Positions 24,752 through 32,179 of a DNA stretch of 64,000 nucleotides are shown here, in pieces. Location of the stretch: positions 18,986 to 82,985 of the forward strand of contig JBATXM010000196.1 of assembly GCA_049673305.1 (NCBI GenBank). Direction: 5' to 3'. Source of the stretch: GCA-003244245 sp049673305 (GTDB taxonomy: Bacteria > Actinomycetota > Actinomycetes > Mycobacteriales > Pseudonocardiaceae). The notes beneath the pieces were generated by a model, which was not told where the DNA came from, did no database searches, and saw only the letters and a list, made by a program, of their open reading frames with translations. A program made the position numbers and the translations under genes. The first letter of the stretch is position 1; each line of letters starts with the position of its first letter.

Positions 24752-25426
24752 ATGAAGTTCGATCTCAACAAGGCGTGTGACGGGACGTACTTCCTGGACC
24801 ACGAATCGCCGGAGGTCCGCGAGTTCGTCCGCCGTGCTCTTCCTTCTGACGCGGTGACCCCCACGGACAAGGCGGTCAAGCTTTACTACGCCGTGCGCGA
24901 CGGCATCCTTTACGACGTCTACAATGCGGACCTGTCTCGGCAGGGGTTGCGGGCGAGCTCGATCGCTGCGCGGGGAAGAGGATTTTGTATCCACAAGTCG
25001 ATCCTGTATGCCGCCGCTGTTCGGTCCATCGGGATCCCCAGCGTTTTGGTGCTGGCTGATGTCCGGAATCATCTCGCTTCGGAGCGGCTGAAACGGCTCG
25101 TCGGCGGGGACACCTTCCACTTCCACTGCCTCACCGCGATCCATCTGAACGGAAAATGGATCAAGGCTACGCCGGTGTTCAATAAAATGCTATGTCGGCT
25201 TTACCGCATCGCGCCCCTCGAGTTCGACGGCGTGACCGACAGCATTCATCATCCCTACGATGAGCGCGGCCGCAAATCCATGGAGTTTGTGCGCATGCAT
25301 GGGGAATTCCTTGACTTCCCTTACGAGATGGTGATTGGTGGGCTCTCGGATGTGAGTCCTCAACTGTTCCGCGGCGCGACGACGATCGTGGCCGGTTCGC
25401 TGGCGGACGAGGCGCTCGCTTCGTAG
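24752..25426 (+). CDS. Transglutaminase-like protein, first gene of biosynthetic operon
   Basis: 224 residues with a transglutaminase/protease core: ARGRGFCIHKSILYAAAVRS (catalytic Cys about residue 83), GIPSVLVLADVRNHL, then DTFHFHCLTAIHLNGKWIKA (catalytic His) and TPVFN in place of the usual Asp-containing strand. Proteins of this fold can hydrolyse or form amides; in andrimid biosynthesis a transglutaminase homologue (AdmF) makes an amide from carrier-bound substrates. It begins a run of genes spaced 18 bp or less, so a role in joining or releasing the carrier-bound acyl group is a reasonable inference. Confidence 0.75.
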   Translation: MKFDLNKACDGTYFLDHESPEVREFVRRALPSDAVTPTDKAVKLYYAVRDGILYDVYNADLSRQGLRASSIAARGRGFCIHKSILYAAAVRSIGIPSVLVLADVRNHLASERLKRLVGGDTFHFHCLTAIHLNGKWIKATPVFNKMLCRLYRIAPLEFDGVTDSIHHPYDERGRKSMEFVRMHGEFLDFPYEMVIGGLSDVSPQLFRGATTIVAGSLADEALAS

Positions 25427-25444
25427 CGGGAGGGATCGAAAACC

Positions 25445-26137
25445 ATGTACGTCAAGGTCTGTGGGATTACCCGGCCAGCGGAGATCGATCTGCTCGGGGC
25501 GCTCCCGGTCAATCTCGTCGGCCTCTGGTATGGAGTGGAGGGCGGACGTGCTGATCTTTCGCTGACCGAATGTCAGCGGTTGGCGGCGACGGCCTGCGCG
25601 ACGCGCAGCCTTGAGCCGGTCCTCGTCACGTTCTTGAATGACGCCGAAGCATTGCGTGAGGTTATCCATCGCGTGCGTCTGCGCTGGATCCAGCTGCACG
25701 GATACCAAACCCCCGGATTGGTCCGTGCGGTCAAGCGGACCGTCCCGGAAGAGGTGCGCGTCATCAAAGTGCTACACGTCCAACAGCAGTACTGCCTTGA
25801 GGCTTCCCTTGTGCGAGCCTACGAGAAAGCCGGCGTTGACGTCTTCCTCTTCGACGCGGCGACTGATGATGGCCAAATTGGAAGCACCGGCCAACCGCTG
25901 AACAGTGAAATTGTTACCGTACTGGCCAAGCGACTCACCCGACCATTTCTCCTCGCTGGGGGGATCAACTCGGAGAACTGGCGTGAGCACGCCAACGTGA
26001 TCCGAGACCACCGTTGGCTCGGCATTGACCTCGACACGAACGCGCGCGGGCGAGATGGCCGGCTACGACCGGAGAACGTTAAAGCCATCATCCAGGCGTG
26101 GAGCGCCTGCGTAGACCAAGGTCGCCAACATGTCTAG
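25445..26137 (+). CDS. TrpF-like phosphoribosylanthranilate isomerase homologue
   Basis: 230 residues, TIM-barrel. It keeps the N-terminal YVKVCGITRP with catalytic Cys (residue 6), IQLHGYQTP, and the Asp of VDVFLFDAATDDG (residue 137). The C-terminal phosphate loop, normally GVDVSSGVE, reads GIDLDTNARGRDG, a clear change. Normal TrpF carries out the Amadori rearrangement of phosphoribosylanthranilate. Here it is embedded between a transglutaminase-like and a TrpC-like gene and overlaps the latter by 8 bp, so it is a pathway-specific paralogue that may act on anthranilate or an analogue. Confidence 0.82.
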   Translation: MYVKVCGITRPAEIDLLGALPVNLVGLWYGVEGGRADLSLTECQRLAATACATRSLEPVLVTFLNDAEALREVIHRVRLRWIQLHGYQTPGLVRAVKRTVPEEVRVIKVLHVQQQYCLEASLVRAYEKAGVDVFLFDAATDDGQIGSTGQPLNSEIVTVLAKRLTRPFLLAGGINSENWREHANVIRDHRWLGIDLDTNARGRDGRLRPENVKAIIQAWSACVDQGRQHV

Positions 26138-26837
26138 CGTGTTTATCGACAAGTTGTTGTCAGCCGACCTCCCCGTGATCATGGAGATCAAGAAGCGGGA
26201 CGGTCACGGCACAGACCTTTTCCGGCAGCGTTCGCTATCGCAGATAGTTTCCGAATATCACCACGCCGGCGCGCCGTGCCTTTCCGTGGTGACCGGGCGT
26301 TGGTTCGGTGGCACCGACGAGATGCTGCGCGATGTTGCCCGGCTCACCAACCTTCCTATTCTGAAGAAAGACTTCATCACGACGGAAACCCAGATCGTCC
26401 AAGCGAAGAGCATGGGTGCCTCTGCGGTTCTCCTGACGGCAAGGGTCCTTCCGAGATCGGTGCTTGCGCACCTCATTACGACTGCGTTGCACCATGGACT
26501 GGCTCCCTTCGTGGAAGCGGTCAGCGAGGCGGAACTTGAGGCGGTGGTCCACGGCGAGGACTGCATCATCGCGATCAATAACAAGGACATCCGGCGCCAA
26601 GAACGCGGCCCAGCCGATATCAACAAGAGTCGCTCGCTTTTTGCGCATGCGCTCCTGACGGGCACCCGATGTCCGGTCAGCGCGAGCGGCATCGACGCGC
26701 CGGACGTCGCCGCTGGTCTCATCGCCGCCGGATTCAAAGGTGTGCTGATCGGCGCCGGACTTCTGCTCGCAGAGAGCATGCAGAGCTGGTTGCGTGACTT
26801 CAACCAGCACCGACAAGCGCTGAAGGGTTTCGCATGA
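26130..26837 (+). CDS. TrpC-like indole-3-glycerol-phosphate synthase homologue
   Basis: 235 residues. Recognisable IGPS landmarks: VIMEIKKRDGHG (E19, K21), LPILKKDFITTETQI (Lys 80 of KDF, the general acid), FVEAVSEAELEAV (E129) and AIINNKDI-type strand (Asn 150-151). Differences from the family: KRASPSKG is replaced by KRDGHGTD, the INNR Arg is Lys 152, and SESGI reads SASGI (Ala 185 for a conserved active-site Glu). The catalytic Lys and Glu remain, so ring closure chemistry is plausible, but the substrate pocket has changed. ATGA overlap with the next gene. Confidence 0.8.
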   Translation: MSSVFIDKLLSADLPVIMEIKKRDGHGTDLFRQRSLSQIVSEYHHAGAPCLSVVTGRWFGGTDEMLRDVARLTNLPILKKDFITTETQIVQAKSMGASAVLLTARVLPRSVLAHLITTALHHGLAPFVEAVSEAELEAVVHGEDCIIAINNKDIRRQERGPADINKSRSLFAHALLTGTRCPVSASGIDAPDVAAGLIAAGFKGVLIGAGLLLAESMQSWLRDFNQHRQALKGFA

Positions 26838-28372
26838 ATGGCATAGCTGCTTCGGTCATTGATTTTCCGGACCACGTCATCGAACAGGCGTGGAACCGGC
26901 CGACGGCGCCAGCGCTGCTCTGGGGCGGCAAGTGGCTGAGTTATGGCGATCTTCATAAGATGGTGCGGGACACCCGTTTGTCCCTCGAGCGGCTCGCGAT
27001 TCCCGAGGGCGAGTGCGTCGGCATCCTCGCCAAAAAGTCGCCGCAGGCGATTGCGTTGATCTTAGCGTGCCTGATGGACCGACACTCGGTCCTTTTGCCA
27101 TCGGTTAACCTGGGTGGTGAGACGCTACAGCGGCTTTTCGTGCAGGCCGGCTGCGGACAGGTCCTTTCACTGGGTGCACACTCGGCGGCGACCTCAGGCG
27201 AGTTGACGGGCGAGGTCGTGAGCGTGACACCCGTTGACGAGCGCTTCCGACCCGGGCCCTCTGGTGCTGGGGAAACCTCGTTGATGCTGACCACCTCCGG
27301 TTCGACCGGAGTGCCGAAGATAGTGCCGCTGTCGTTGTCAGCGATCGACCGGTTCACCGACTGGGCCGGCTCCCGTTTCGCGATCACGATCGGCACAACG
27401 GTCCTCAGCTACGCGCCGCTGAACTTCGACTTATGTCTTGTGGACATCTGGACCACACTCAAGCGCGGAGGATGCGTCGCGTTGGTCGACCAGGACCGAG
27501 CCACCAATGTCCGTTATCTGCTGGACCTGCTCACGACCAGTGATGTGCACGTCGTCCAAGCAGTGCCGATGCTGTACCGCCTCCTGATCGACGCGACTCG
27601 AGACGGTGCACGCCGTTTCGACAGCGTGCTTCACGTGATCGTCACCGGCGACAGCATCCCGCTCCGTACGCTGGAGGCGCTGCCTGCGCTGTTCCCGCGA
27701 GCGCGTTTTTACAATGTCTACGGCTCGACCGAGACCAACGACAGCTTCATTCACGAGATCGACGTTTCTCGTGATGCCGCTCGGCGCCACATCCCGATCG
27801 GTCAGCCCATCGAGGGGGTGAGCGCGCTTGTCGTCGGCGACGGAGATCGCGTCATCGAGGGATCAGGAACGGGTGAGCTGTGGGTCGCAACTCCATTCCA
27901 GACCAGGGGGTATCTCACCGAAGCGCTCAACGAGCACAAGTTCGTGTCACACCAGACGGTGACCGGTCAGCGGACATATTTTCGCACCGGCGACATCGTG
28001 CACCGGCACGGCGATGGCTCGATCACCCTGAAAGGCCGAACCGACAGCTACGTCAAGGTCCGCGGCGTGCGGGTCAGTACGCAGGCCGTCGAGCAGGTCA
28101 TCCTCGAGCACGACGAGGTATTGGAAGTCGCGGTTATCGCGATCCCTGATGACGTGGCCGGGAACCGGCTGCACGCAGTCGTCAGACGGGATGAAGCTGG
28201 CCAGGTGAACAGCCTGTCCCTGCGCCAGCACTGCGCTCGCAACCTGGACCGGGCGGCTATTCCGTCGACCATAGAGATCATTACCACAGCCTTGCCGAAA
28301 ACATCAACCGGAAAGATTGACCGGCAACATGCCCTGTTCAACCAGTCTGTGAGGAGAAAAGAAGATGATTGA
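26834..28372 (+). CDS. Stand-alone adenylation enzyme, L-prolyl-AMP-ligase-like
   Basis: 512 residues, ANL superfamily. A3 core LMLTTSGSTGVPKIVPLS (about residue 155), A4-like YAPLNFDLCLVDIWTTL keeping the Asp that binds an alpha-amino group, A5 FYNVYGSTETNDSF, A7 YFRTGD, A8 GRTDSYVKVRGVRVS and A10 PKTSTGKID with catalytic Lys. Retention of the A4 Asp points to an amino acid rather than a fatty acid. Its size, single-domain form and the neighbouring carrier protein and PltE/RedW-like dehydrogenase match the proline-loading enzymes PltF/RedM of pyrrole pathways. Proline is therefore the leading candidate; no specificity code was computed. Confidence 0.78.
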   Translation: MNGIAASVIDFPDHVIEQAWNRPTAPALLWGGKWLSYGDLHKMVRDTRLSLERLAIPEGECVGILAKKSPQAIALILACLMDRHSVLLPSVNLGGETLQRLFVQAGCGQVLSLGAHSAATSGELTGEVVSVTPVDERFRPGPSGAGETSLMLTTSGSTGVPKIVPLSLSAIDRFTDWAGSRFAITIGTTVLSYAPLNFDLCLVDIWTTLKRGGCVALVDQDRATNVRYLLDLLTTSDVHVVQAVPMLYRLLIDATRDGARRFDSVLHVIVTGDSIPLRTLEALPALFPRARFYNVYGSTETNDSFIHEIDVSRDAARRHIPIGQPIEGVSALVVGDGDRVIEGSGTGELWVATPFQTRGYLTEALNEHKFVSHQTVTGQRTYFRTGDIVHRHGDGSITLKGRTDSYVKVRGVRVSTQAVEQVILEHDEVLEVAVIAIPDDVAGNRLHAVVRRDEAGQVNSLSLRQHCARNLDRAAIPSTIEIITTALPKTSTGKIDRQHALFNQSVRRKEDD

Positions 28373-28628
28373 CCACACGAACACGATCAAAGATTTCATC
28401 ATCGAGGAGTTCATGCCCGACGTTCCCGTCGAGCAGCTGGAAACGGACTATGACCTCTTGGCCGGTGGTGTCATCGACAGCCTCGGAGTGCTGCGGGTGC
28501 TGGTATGGCTGGAGGACACGTTCCAGATCCCGCTGGACGACGCGGAGATTGTCCCGGAGAGCTTCCGTTCGGTCGAGGCGATCAACGCCTTCATCGAACA
28601 CATGCGTACCCAGGCCGATGCGGTCTGA
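28365..28628 (+). CDS. Peptidyl/acyl carrier protein
   Basis: 87 acidic residues with the phosphopantetheine site LLAGGVIDSLGVLRVL (Ser 39) and the helix III region FRSVEAINAFIEHM. It overlaps the adenylation gene by 8 bp and the TrpD-like gene by 11 bp. The free-standing form next to a free-standing adenylation enzyme is the arrangement of RedM/RedO and PltF/PltL, where proline is loaded on the carrier and oxidised there. Confidence 0.9.
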   Translation: MIDHTNTIKDFIIEEFMPDVPVEQLETDYDLLAGGVIDSLGVLRVLVWLEDTFQIPLDDAEIVPESFRSVEAINAFIEHMRTQADAV

Positions 28629-29667
28629 TCCCGAGCGCGACGTACTCGTCGCGCTCGTTCAGCAGAACTACCCCATCACCGAGGCAATGTGGCGGTCGTT
28701 CTGGAGCCGTCTCCGCAATCGCACGCTTCATCAGGGTGAAGCGGTTGCCCTGGTGGCGTCGCTGTCCACCCGGACGCCCGACACGACCTCGATGGGAGCG
28801 CTTCTTGCATCCCTTCGAGAGAACGACCAGCAACTGACCTGGGAAGCGTCCGCAACCGTGAACGTGGTCGGGACGGGTGGTGGCCCGACCACGTTCAACC
28901 TATCCACCGCAGCAGCGTTTGTCGCCGCGACCATCGGCGCCCGAGTAATCAAGACTGGCTCGCGCGCGTACACGAGTCGCTGCGGGTCCATCGACCTCTT
29001 GGAACGGCTCGGTGTTCCGCTGACCACCTCCTACGCGCAGACCGAGGCGATGGTGGAGTCCTTCGGGATCGCATTCGCCGGAGGTTTCGTGTATCCCAAG
29101 GAACTGCGGCTTCTCGCCCAGAGCATCTTGCCCTTCGACATGCGCGCCCTGGGGCGGTTCTTCAACTCATTTGGGCCGTTCCTGGCGCACGTGCCAGTCT
29201 CGGCGCAGCTCACCGGCGTCTCGGATCCAGCGTTGCTTCCCATCTTCAGGTACCTCGCGGCGCAACCCGGCCGCCGATTTTTGCTCTGTGCTAACAGCTT
29301 GGGCGTCGATGAACTCGTCAGCTTCGAAGAAAACGTCATCTACGACAGCGCCACTGACCATGAACTCCGGGTGAAGCCGGCGGAGCTCGGGCTGGGCGCG
29401 GGATTGCTGGAGGATCTGAAACCGGTGGCCGAAGGAGCCTCGGTCGTCACTCATTTCCTCGGGCTGCTCTCAGGTGATGGCCCACCGGCCGCGATTGAGA
29501 GCATCCTCCTCAATGCTGCTGCGCTCGCGATCGCGTGTGAGGTGACCGATGAATGGCCGCAGGCCTTGCGATCGGCGCGCGAGTCGATGGAACGTGGCCT
29601 TCCGCTGTGCCTGATCGAACGGATATGCGGACAAGAAAATTCCGTGCAGTACCGAGGACGGCGGTAA
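28618..29667 (+). CDS. TrpD-like phosphoribosyltransferase homologue
   Basis: 349 residues from ATG 28618 inside the end of the carrier gene; the frame is open further upstream but overlaps other coding sequence. The anthranilate phosphoribosyltransferase core is visible: VGTGGGPTTFNLSTAAAFVA (normally GTGGDG..TFNIST), then VIKTGSRAYTSRCGSIDLLE (normally KHGNR..SS..GSAD) and RALGRFFNSFGPFLAHV. The His and Asn of KHGNR, which touch PRPP and anthranilate, are Thr and Ser. PRPP-dependent transfer is likely, but the acceptor may differ from anthranilate. It overlaps the TrpA-like gene (TAATG). Confidence 0.82.
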   Translation: MRSDPERDVLVALVQQNYPITEAMWRSFWSRLRNRTLHQGEAVALVASLSTRTPDTTSMGALLASLRENDQQLTWEASATVNVVGTGGGPTTFNLSTAAAFVAATIGARVIKTGSRAYTSRCGSIDLLERLGVPLTTSYAQTEAMVESFGIAFAGGFVYPKELRLLAQSILPFDMRALGRFFNSFGPFLAHVPVSAQLTGVSDPALLPIFRYLAAQPGRRFLLCANSLGVDELVSFEENVIYDSATDHELRVKPAELGLGAGLLEDLKPVAEGASVVTHFLGLLSGDGPPAAIESILLNAAALAIACEVTDEWPQALRSARESMERGLPLCLIERICGQENSVQYRGRR

Positions 29668-30461
29668 TGTCCCCGTTCTTCGCCGCTCGCCGCACGGGAT
29701 ACATCGGGCTGGCGGTGTTCCTGAACGCTGGTGACCCGCCGCTCGACGTGCTCGAGGACCTAGTATTCCTGCTGGATGAGTGCCGCGTGGACTGTCTTGA
29801 GCTTGCGGTTCCGTTCCCGAACTCGGCCAGTGACGGGCCCACTATTCGGCGCTCCGCTCGCCGCGCGCTGGACAACGGCATCGATCTGGACACCGTCCTC
29901 ACCTTCGTGGCGAATGTCCGCCCTCGGCTGTCGCATCTAAAAATCGCGCTGCTCGCGGACTGGAGCCACACGGTAAAAGCCATGCCGCTTCAGAAATTCG
30001 TGATCCACGTGCAGGCCGCACGAGCGGATGCCTTGTTGATCCATGCCCTGCCACCGAGGCTGCGACAAACGTACTACGAGACCGCTCGGCTTCTGGGCCA
30101 GCCCATCGTCACCACGTGTTACGCCACCTCCTCGAGCGCTGTGCTCGACGAAGCGGCGTGTCACGGGTCCGCCTACGTCTATCTTGCTGCGCACTTCGGC
30201 AGGACCGGAGCAGCCCCGCCCGACTACCACACACTGGCGCCGGTGATCAGCACCTTAGGCCAGAAGACAGAGATTCCGATCGCCGTCGGCTTTGGCGTTA
30301 AGGACCGGAGTCACATCGACGCGCTGCGCGACGTCGGGGCGAACGCGGCGATCGTGGGCAGTGTGTTGGTCGCCTGCATCGAGCGCGCCATCCTCGAGAA
30401 CCGTGACGTGCTCAAGGAGACCCGTGCCCTCTTGCTTGCCCTCGGCTGGTCTTCTCCATAG
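29667..30461 (+). CDS. TrpA-like tryptophan synthase alpha / indole-glycerol-phosphate lyase homologue
   Basis: 264 residues starting at the ATG that overlaps the TrpD-like stop. The TIM barrel keeps both catalytic acids: Glu 45 in CLELAVPFPNSASDGPTI and Asp 56 in the same motif, equal to E49 and D60 of E. coli TrpA. VGFGVKDRSHIDAL and GANAAIVGSVLV form the phosphate site. The usual QNG/TGVTG loop is not seen; the matching stretch reads AAHFGRTGAAPPDYH. No TrpB gene is in this window. Plant BX1 shows that TrpA-type proteins can release free indole without TrpB, so this enzyme may do the same for indole or an analogue. Confidence 0.82.
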   Translation: MSPFFAARRTGYIGLAVFLNAGDPPLDVLEDLVFLLDECRVDCLELAVPFPNSASDGPTIRRSARRALDNGIDLDTVLTFVANVRPRLSHLKIALLADWSHTVKAMPLQKFVIHVQAARADALLIHALPPRLRQTYYETARLLGQPIVTTCYATSSSAVLDEAACHGSAYVYLAAHFGRTGAAPPDYHTLAPVISTLGQKTEIPIAVGFGVKDRSHIDALRDVGANAAIVGSVLVACIERAILENRDVLKETRALLLALGWSSP

Positions 30462-30572
30462 CGCCTGGCCAGTTCATGTTGTATTCGACGTATCAATTTT
30501 GTGCCGACGTTGCTCTATTAAGTATCGTCGCCGCTAAGCGCGAAGAGACCACGACTATGGTAAGGGATTATG

Positions 30573-30947
30573 ATGATCATCAGGGACTTGTCCACCGTGA
30601 AGACCGTCGACTGGGGAAACGGCCTGAGCCGCCGCTTCCTGCTGAAGGCCGATGGCCTCGGGTGCACGGTGACGGATACGATCGTTCGAGCGGGTACCAG
30701 CTCCCGGCTGGAGTACAAGAAACATCTAGAGGTGTGCTACTGCATCGCCGGCCGAGGCGAAGTGATCGATACCAGTGGTCATGTTCATACCATTGAGCCA
30801 GGCACGTTGTACGCCCTCGACAAGAACGATCCCCACTATCTCGTCGCATCACCCGATGAGGATTTGCGGCTCGTGTGCGTGTTCTCGCCGGCGCTCGAGG
30901 GAGACGAACGTCACAGCCTGGACTCAGAACAGTTCTCCCACTACTAA
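30573..30947 (+). CDS. Stand-alone ectoine-synthase-like (EctC) cupin
   Basis: 124 residues starting MIIRDLSTVK (ATG 30573; ATG 30570 also possible). It matches EctC along its length: SRRFLLKADGLG, YKKHLEVCYCIAGRGEV, IEPGTLYALDKNDPHYL and LVCVFSPALEGDERH. The three metal ligands of EctC are kept (Glu 53, Tyr 80, His 88), with the Cys of RLVCVF and the ERH pair. A Trp of the substrate pocket near position 18 is Leu. EctA and EctB are absent, so an ectoine pathway is unlikely here; EctC performs ring closure by loss of water, and a similar cyclisation in the cluster's product is the natural inference. Confidence 0.85.
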   Translation: MIIRDLSTVKTVDWGNGLSRRFLLKADGLGCTVTDTIVRAGTSSRLEYKKHLEVCYCIAGRGEVIDTSGHVHTIEPGTLYALDKNDPHYLVASPDEDLRLVCVFSPALEGDERHSLDSEQFSHY

Positions 30948-30983
30948 AAGACGGCGAAATTTTGTCACGTCAGGAGTGTGGAA

Positions 30984-32123
30984 ATGATTAAGTGGAGCGA
31001 CGAACAGCAGGCGTTGCGGAAGTCCTTTCGTCGGTGGCACGAGGCGTTCAGTGTCGGCCACATCGAGGACGATCGGGACAGCGTGTTCTCGCCGGAGAAA
31101 TGGGACCTGGTCCGTGAGTCTGGCCTGCTTCGCCTGCCGTTCGATGCACAGTGGGGAGGTCTTGGCCAGAGCCTGCTCGCGACTATGTACGTGCTCGAAG
31201 ACCTCGGGTACGGCTGCCGGGACGGCGGGCTGAACTTCTCAGTGGCCACACACATTGTCAGTGCCGGCATCCCGGTCCAAAGATTCGGTTCGAGCGACCT
31301 CAAGCAACGCTATATGACACGTATCTGCGATGGAGCGTCAATCGGCGCCCACGCCATCACTGAGCCGGACGCGGGCTCCGACGCCATGAGCATGAACACC
31401 ACGGCCACCGTCGAAGGAGACTCTTTCATCCTTGACGGCAGAAAAACATTCATCAGCAACGGACCGGTCGCGGATCTGTTCGTCGTCTACGCGCGGACAG
31501 GCGCCAGCCAAGGCTTCCAGGGAATCACAGCGTTCGTCGTGGAGCGGGACACTCCGGGTTTCACCGTCGGGCCGAAAATTGAGAAGATGGGGTTGCGAAC
31601 CTCTCCGTTCAGTGAGTTGACTTTCGACGGCTGCAAGGTGCCGGGAGCGAACGTTCTCGGCCGACCGGGGTCCGGTTTTTTCATACTCGAGTACGTCCTG
31701 GCGTGGGAGATTCTTTGTTTTTTCGTGATACTGGTCGGAGAGATGCAGCATCGTCTCGAACGTTGCATCGACCATGTCAAGAACCGACGACAATTCGGTC
31801 AGTCCATCGGTTCGTTCCAAGCCGTCGCCAACAAGATCGTCGACGGAAAAATCGGGGTTGAGACGTCTCGAAAATGGCTCTATGACACCGCTGAACGGCA
31901 CGCTAATCGAGAGAACGTCACCATGGACATCGCCATTGCCAAACTGCTCACCAGCGAGGCCAACCTCGCCTCCGCGATGGCTGCCGTACAGCTCTTCGGT
32001 GCCAGGGGATACGTCACTGAGTACGGCCTCGAAAAAGATCTGCGAAACGCTATCGCAGGAACGATCTACTCTGGCACATCCGAGATGCAGCGCCACCGGA
32101 TAGCCACGCTGCTCGGCCTCTGA
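30984..32123 (+). CDS. Acyl-CoA-dehydrogenase-fold enzyme, prolyl-carrier dehydrogenase (PltE/RedW) type
   Basis: 379 residues from ATG 30984 (CAGGAG 8 bp upstream; GTG 30978 possible). FAD-fold motifs: AHAITEPDAGSDAMSMN, LDGRKTFISNGPVADLFVVY, RRQFGQSIGSFQAVANKI and AGTIYSGTSEMQRHRI. The usual catalytic Glu in the C-terminal EGTS motif is Ser, as in PltE/RedW; a Glu in YVLAWEILC lies where isovaleryl-type enzymes keep theirs. PltE/RedW oxidise carrier-bound proline to the pyrrole. With the adenylation and carrier genes just upstream, this completes the three-gene set for pyrrole-2-carboxyl formation. Confidence 0.82.
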   Translation: MIKWSDEQQALRKSFRRWHEAFSVGHIEDDRDSVFSPEKWDLVRESGLLRLPFDAQWGGLGQSLLATMYVLEDLGYGCRDGGLNFSVATHIVSAGIPVQRFGSSDLKQRYMTRICDGASIGAHAITEPDAGSDAMSMNTTATVEGDSFILDGRKTFISNGPVADLFVVYARTGASQGFQGITAFVVERDTPGFTVGPKIEKMGLRTSPFSELTFDGCKVPGANVLGRPGSGFFILEYVLAWEILCFFVILVGEMQHRLERCIDHVKNRRQFGQSIGSFQAVANKIVDGKIGVETSRKWLYDTAERHANRENVTMDIAIAKLLTSEANLASAMAAVQLFGARGYVTEYGLEKDLRNAIAGTIYSGTSEMQRHRIATLLGL

Positions 32124-32179
32124 CTCCCGTCATCGTGGTTGCCGGCATCGCACCATGCGTCATCGTGGAACGGAGGAGA

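Noticed and set aside
24752..30461. A complete tryptophan operon of primary metabolism
   Set aside because: TrpE, TrpG and TrpB are absent, carrier-protein genes are embedded, and TrpC/TrpD/TrpF motifs are altered.
30573..30947. Ectoine biosynthesis locus
   Set aside because: No ectA, ectB or ectD nearby; only the EctC-like gene is present within a different operon.
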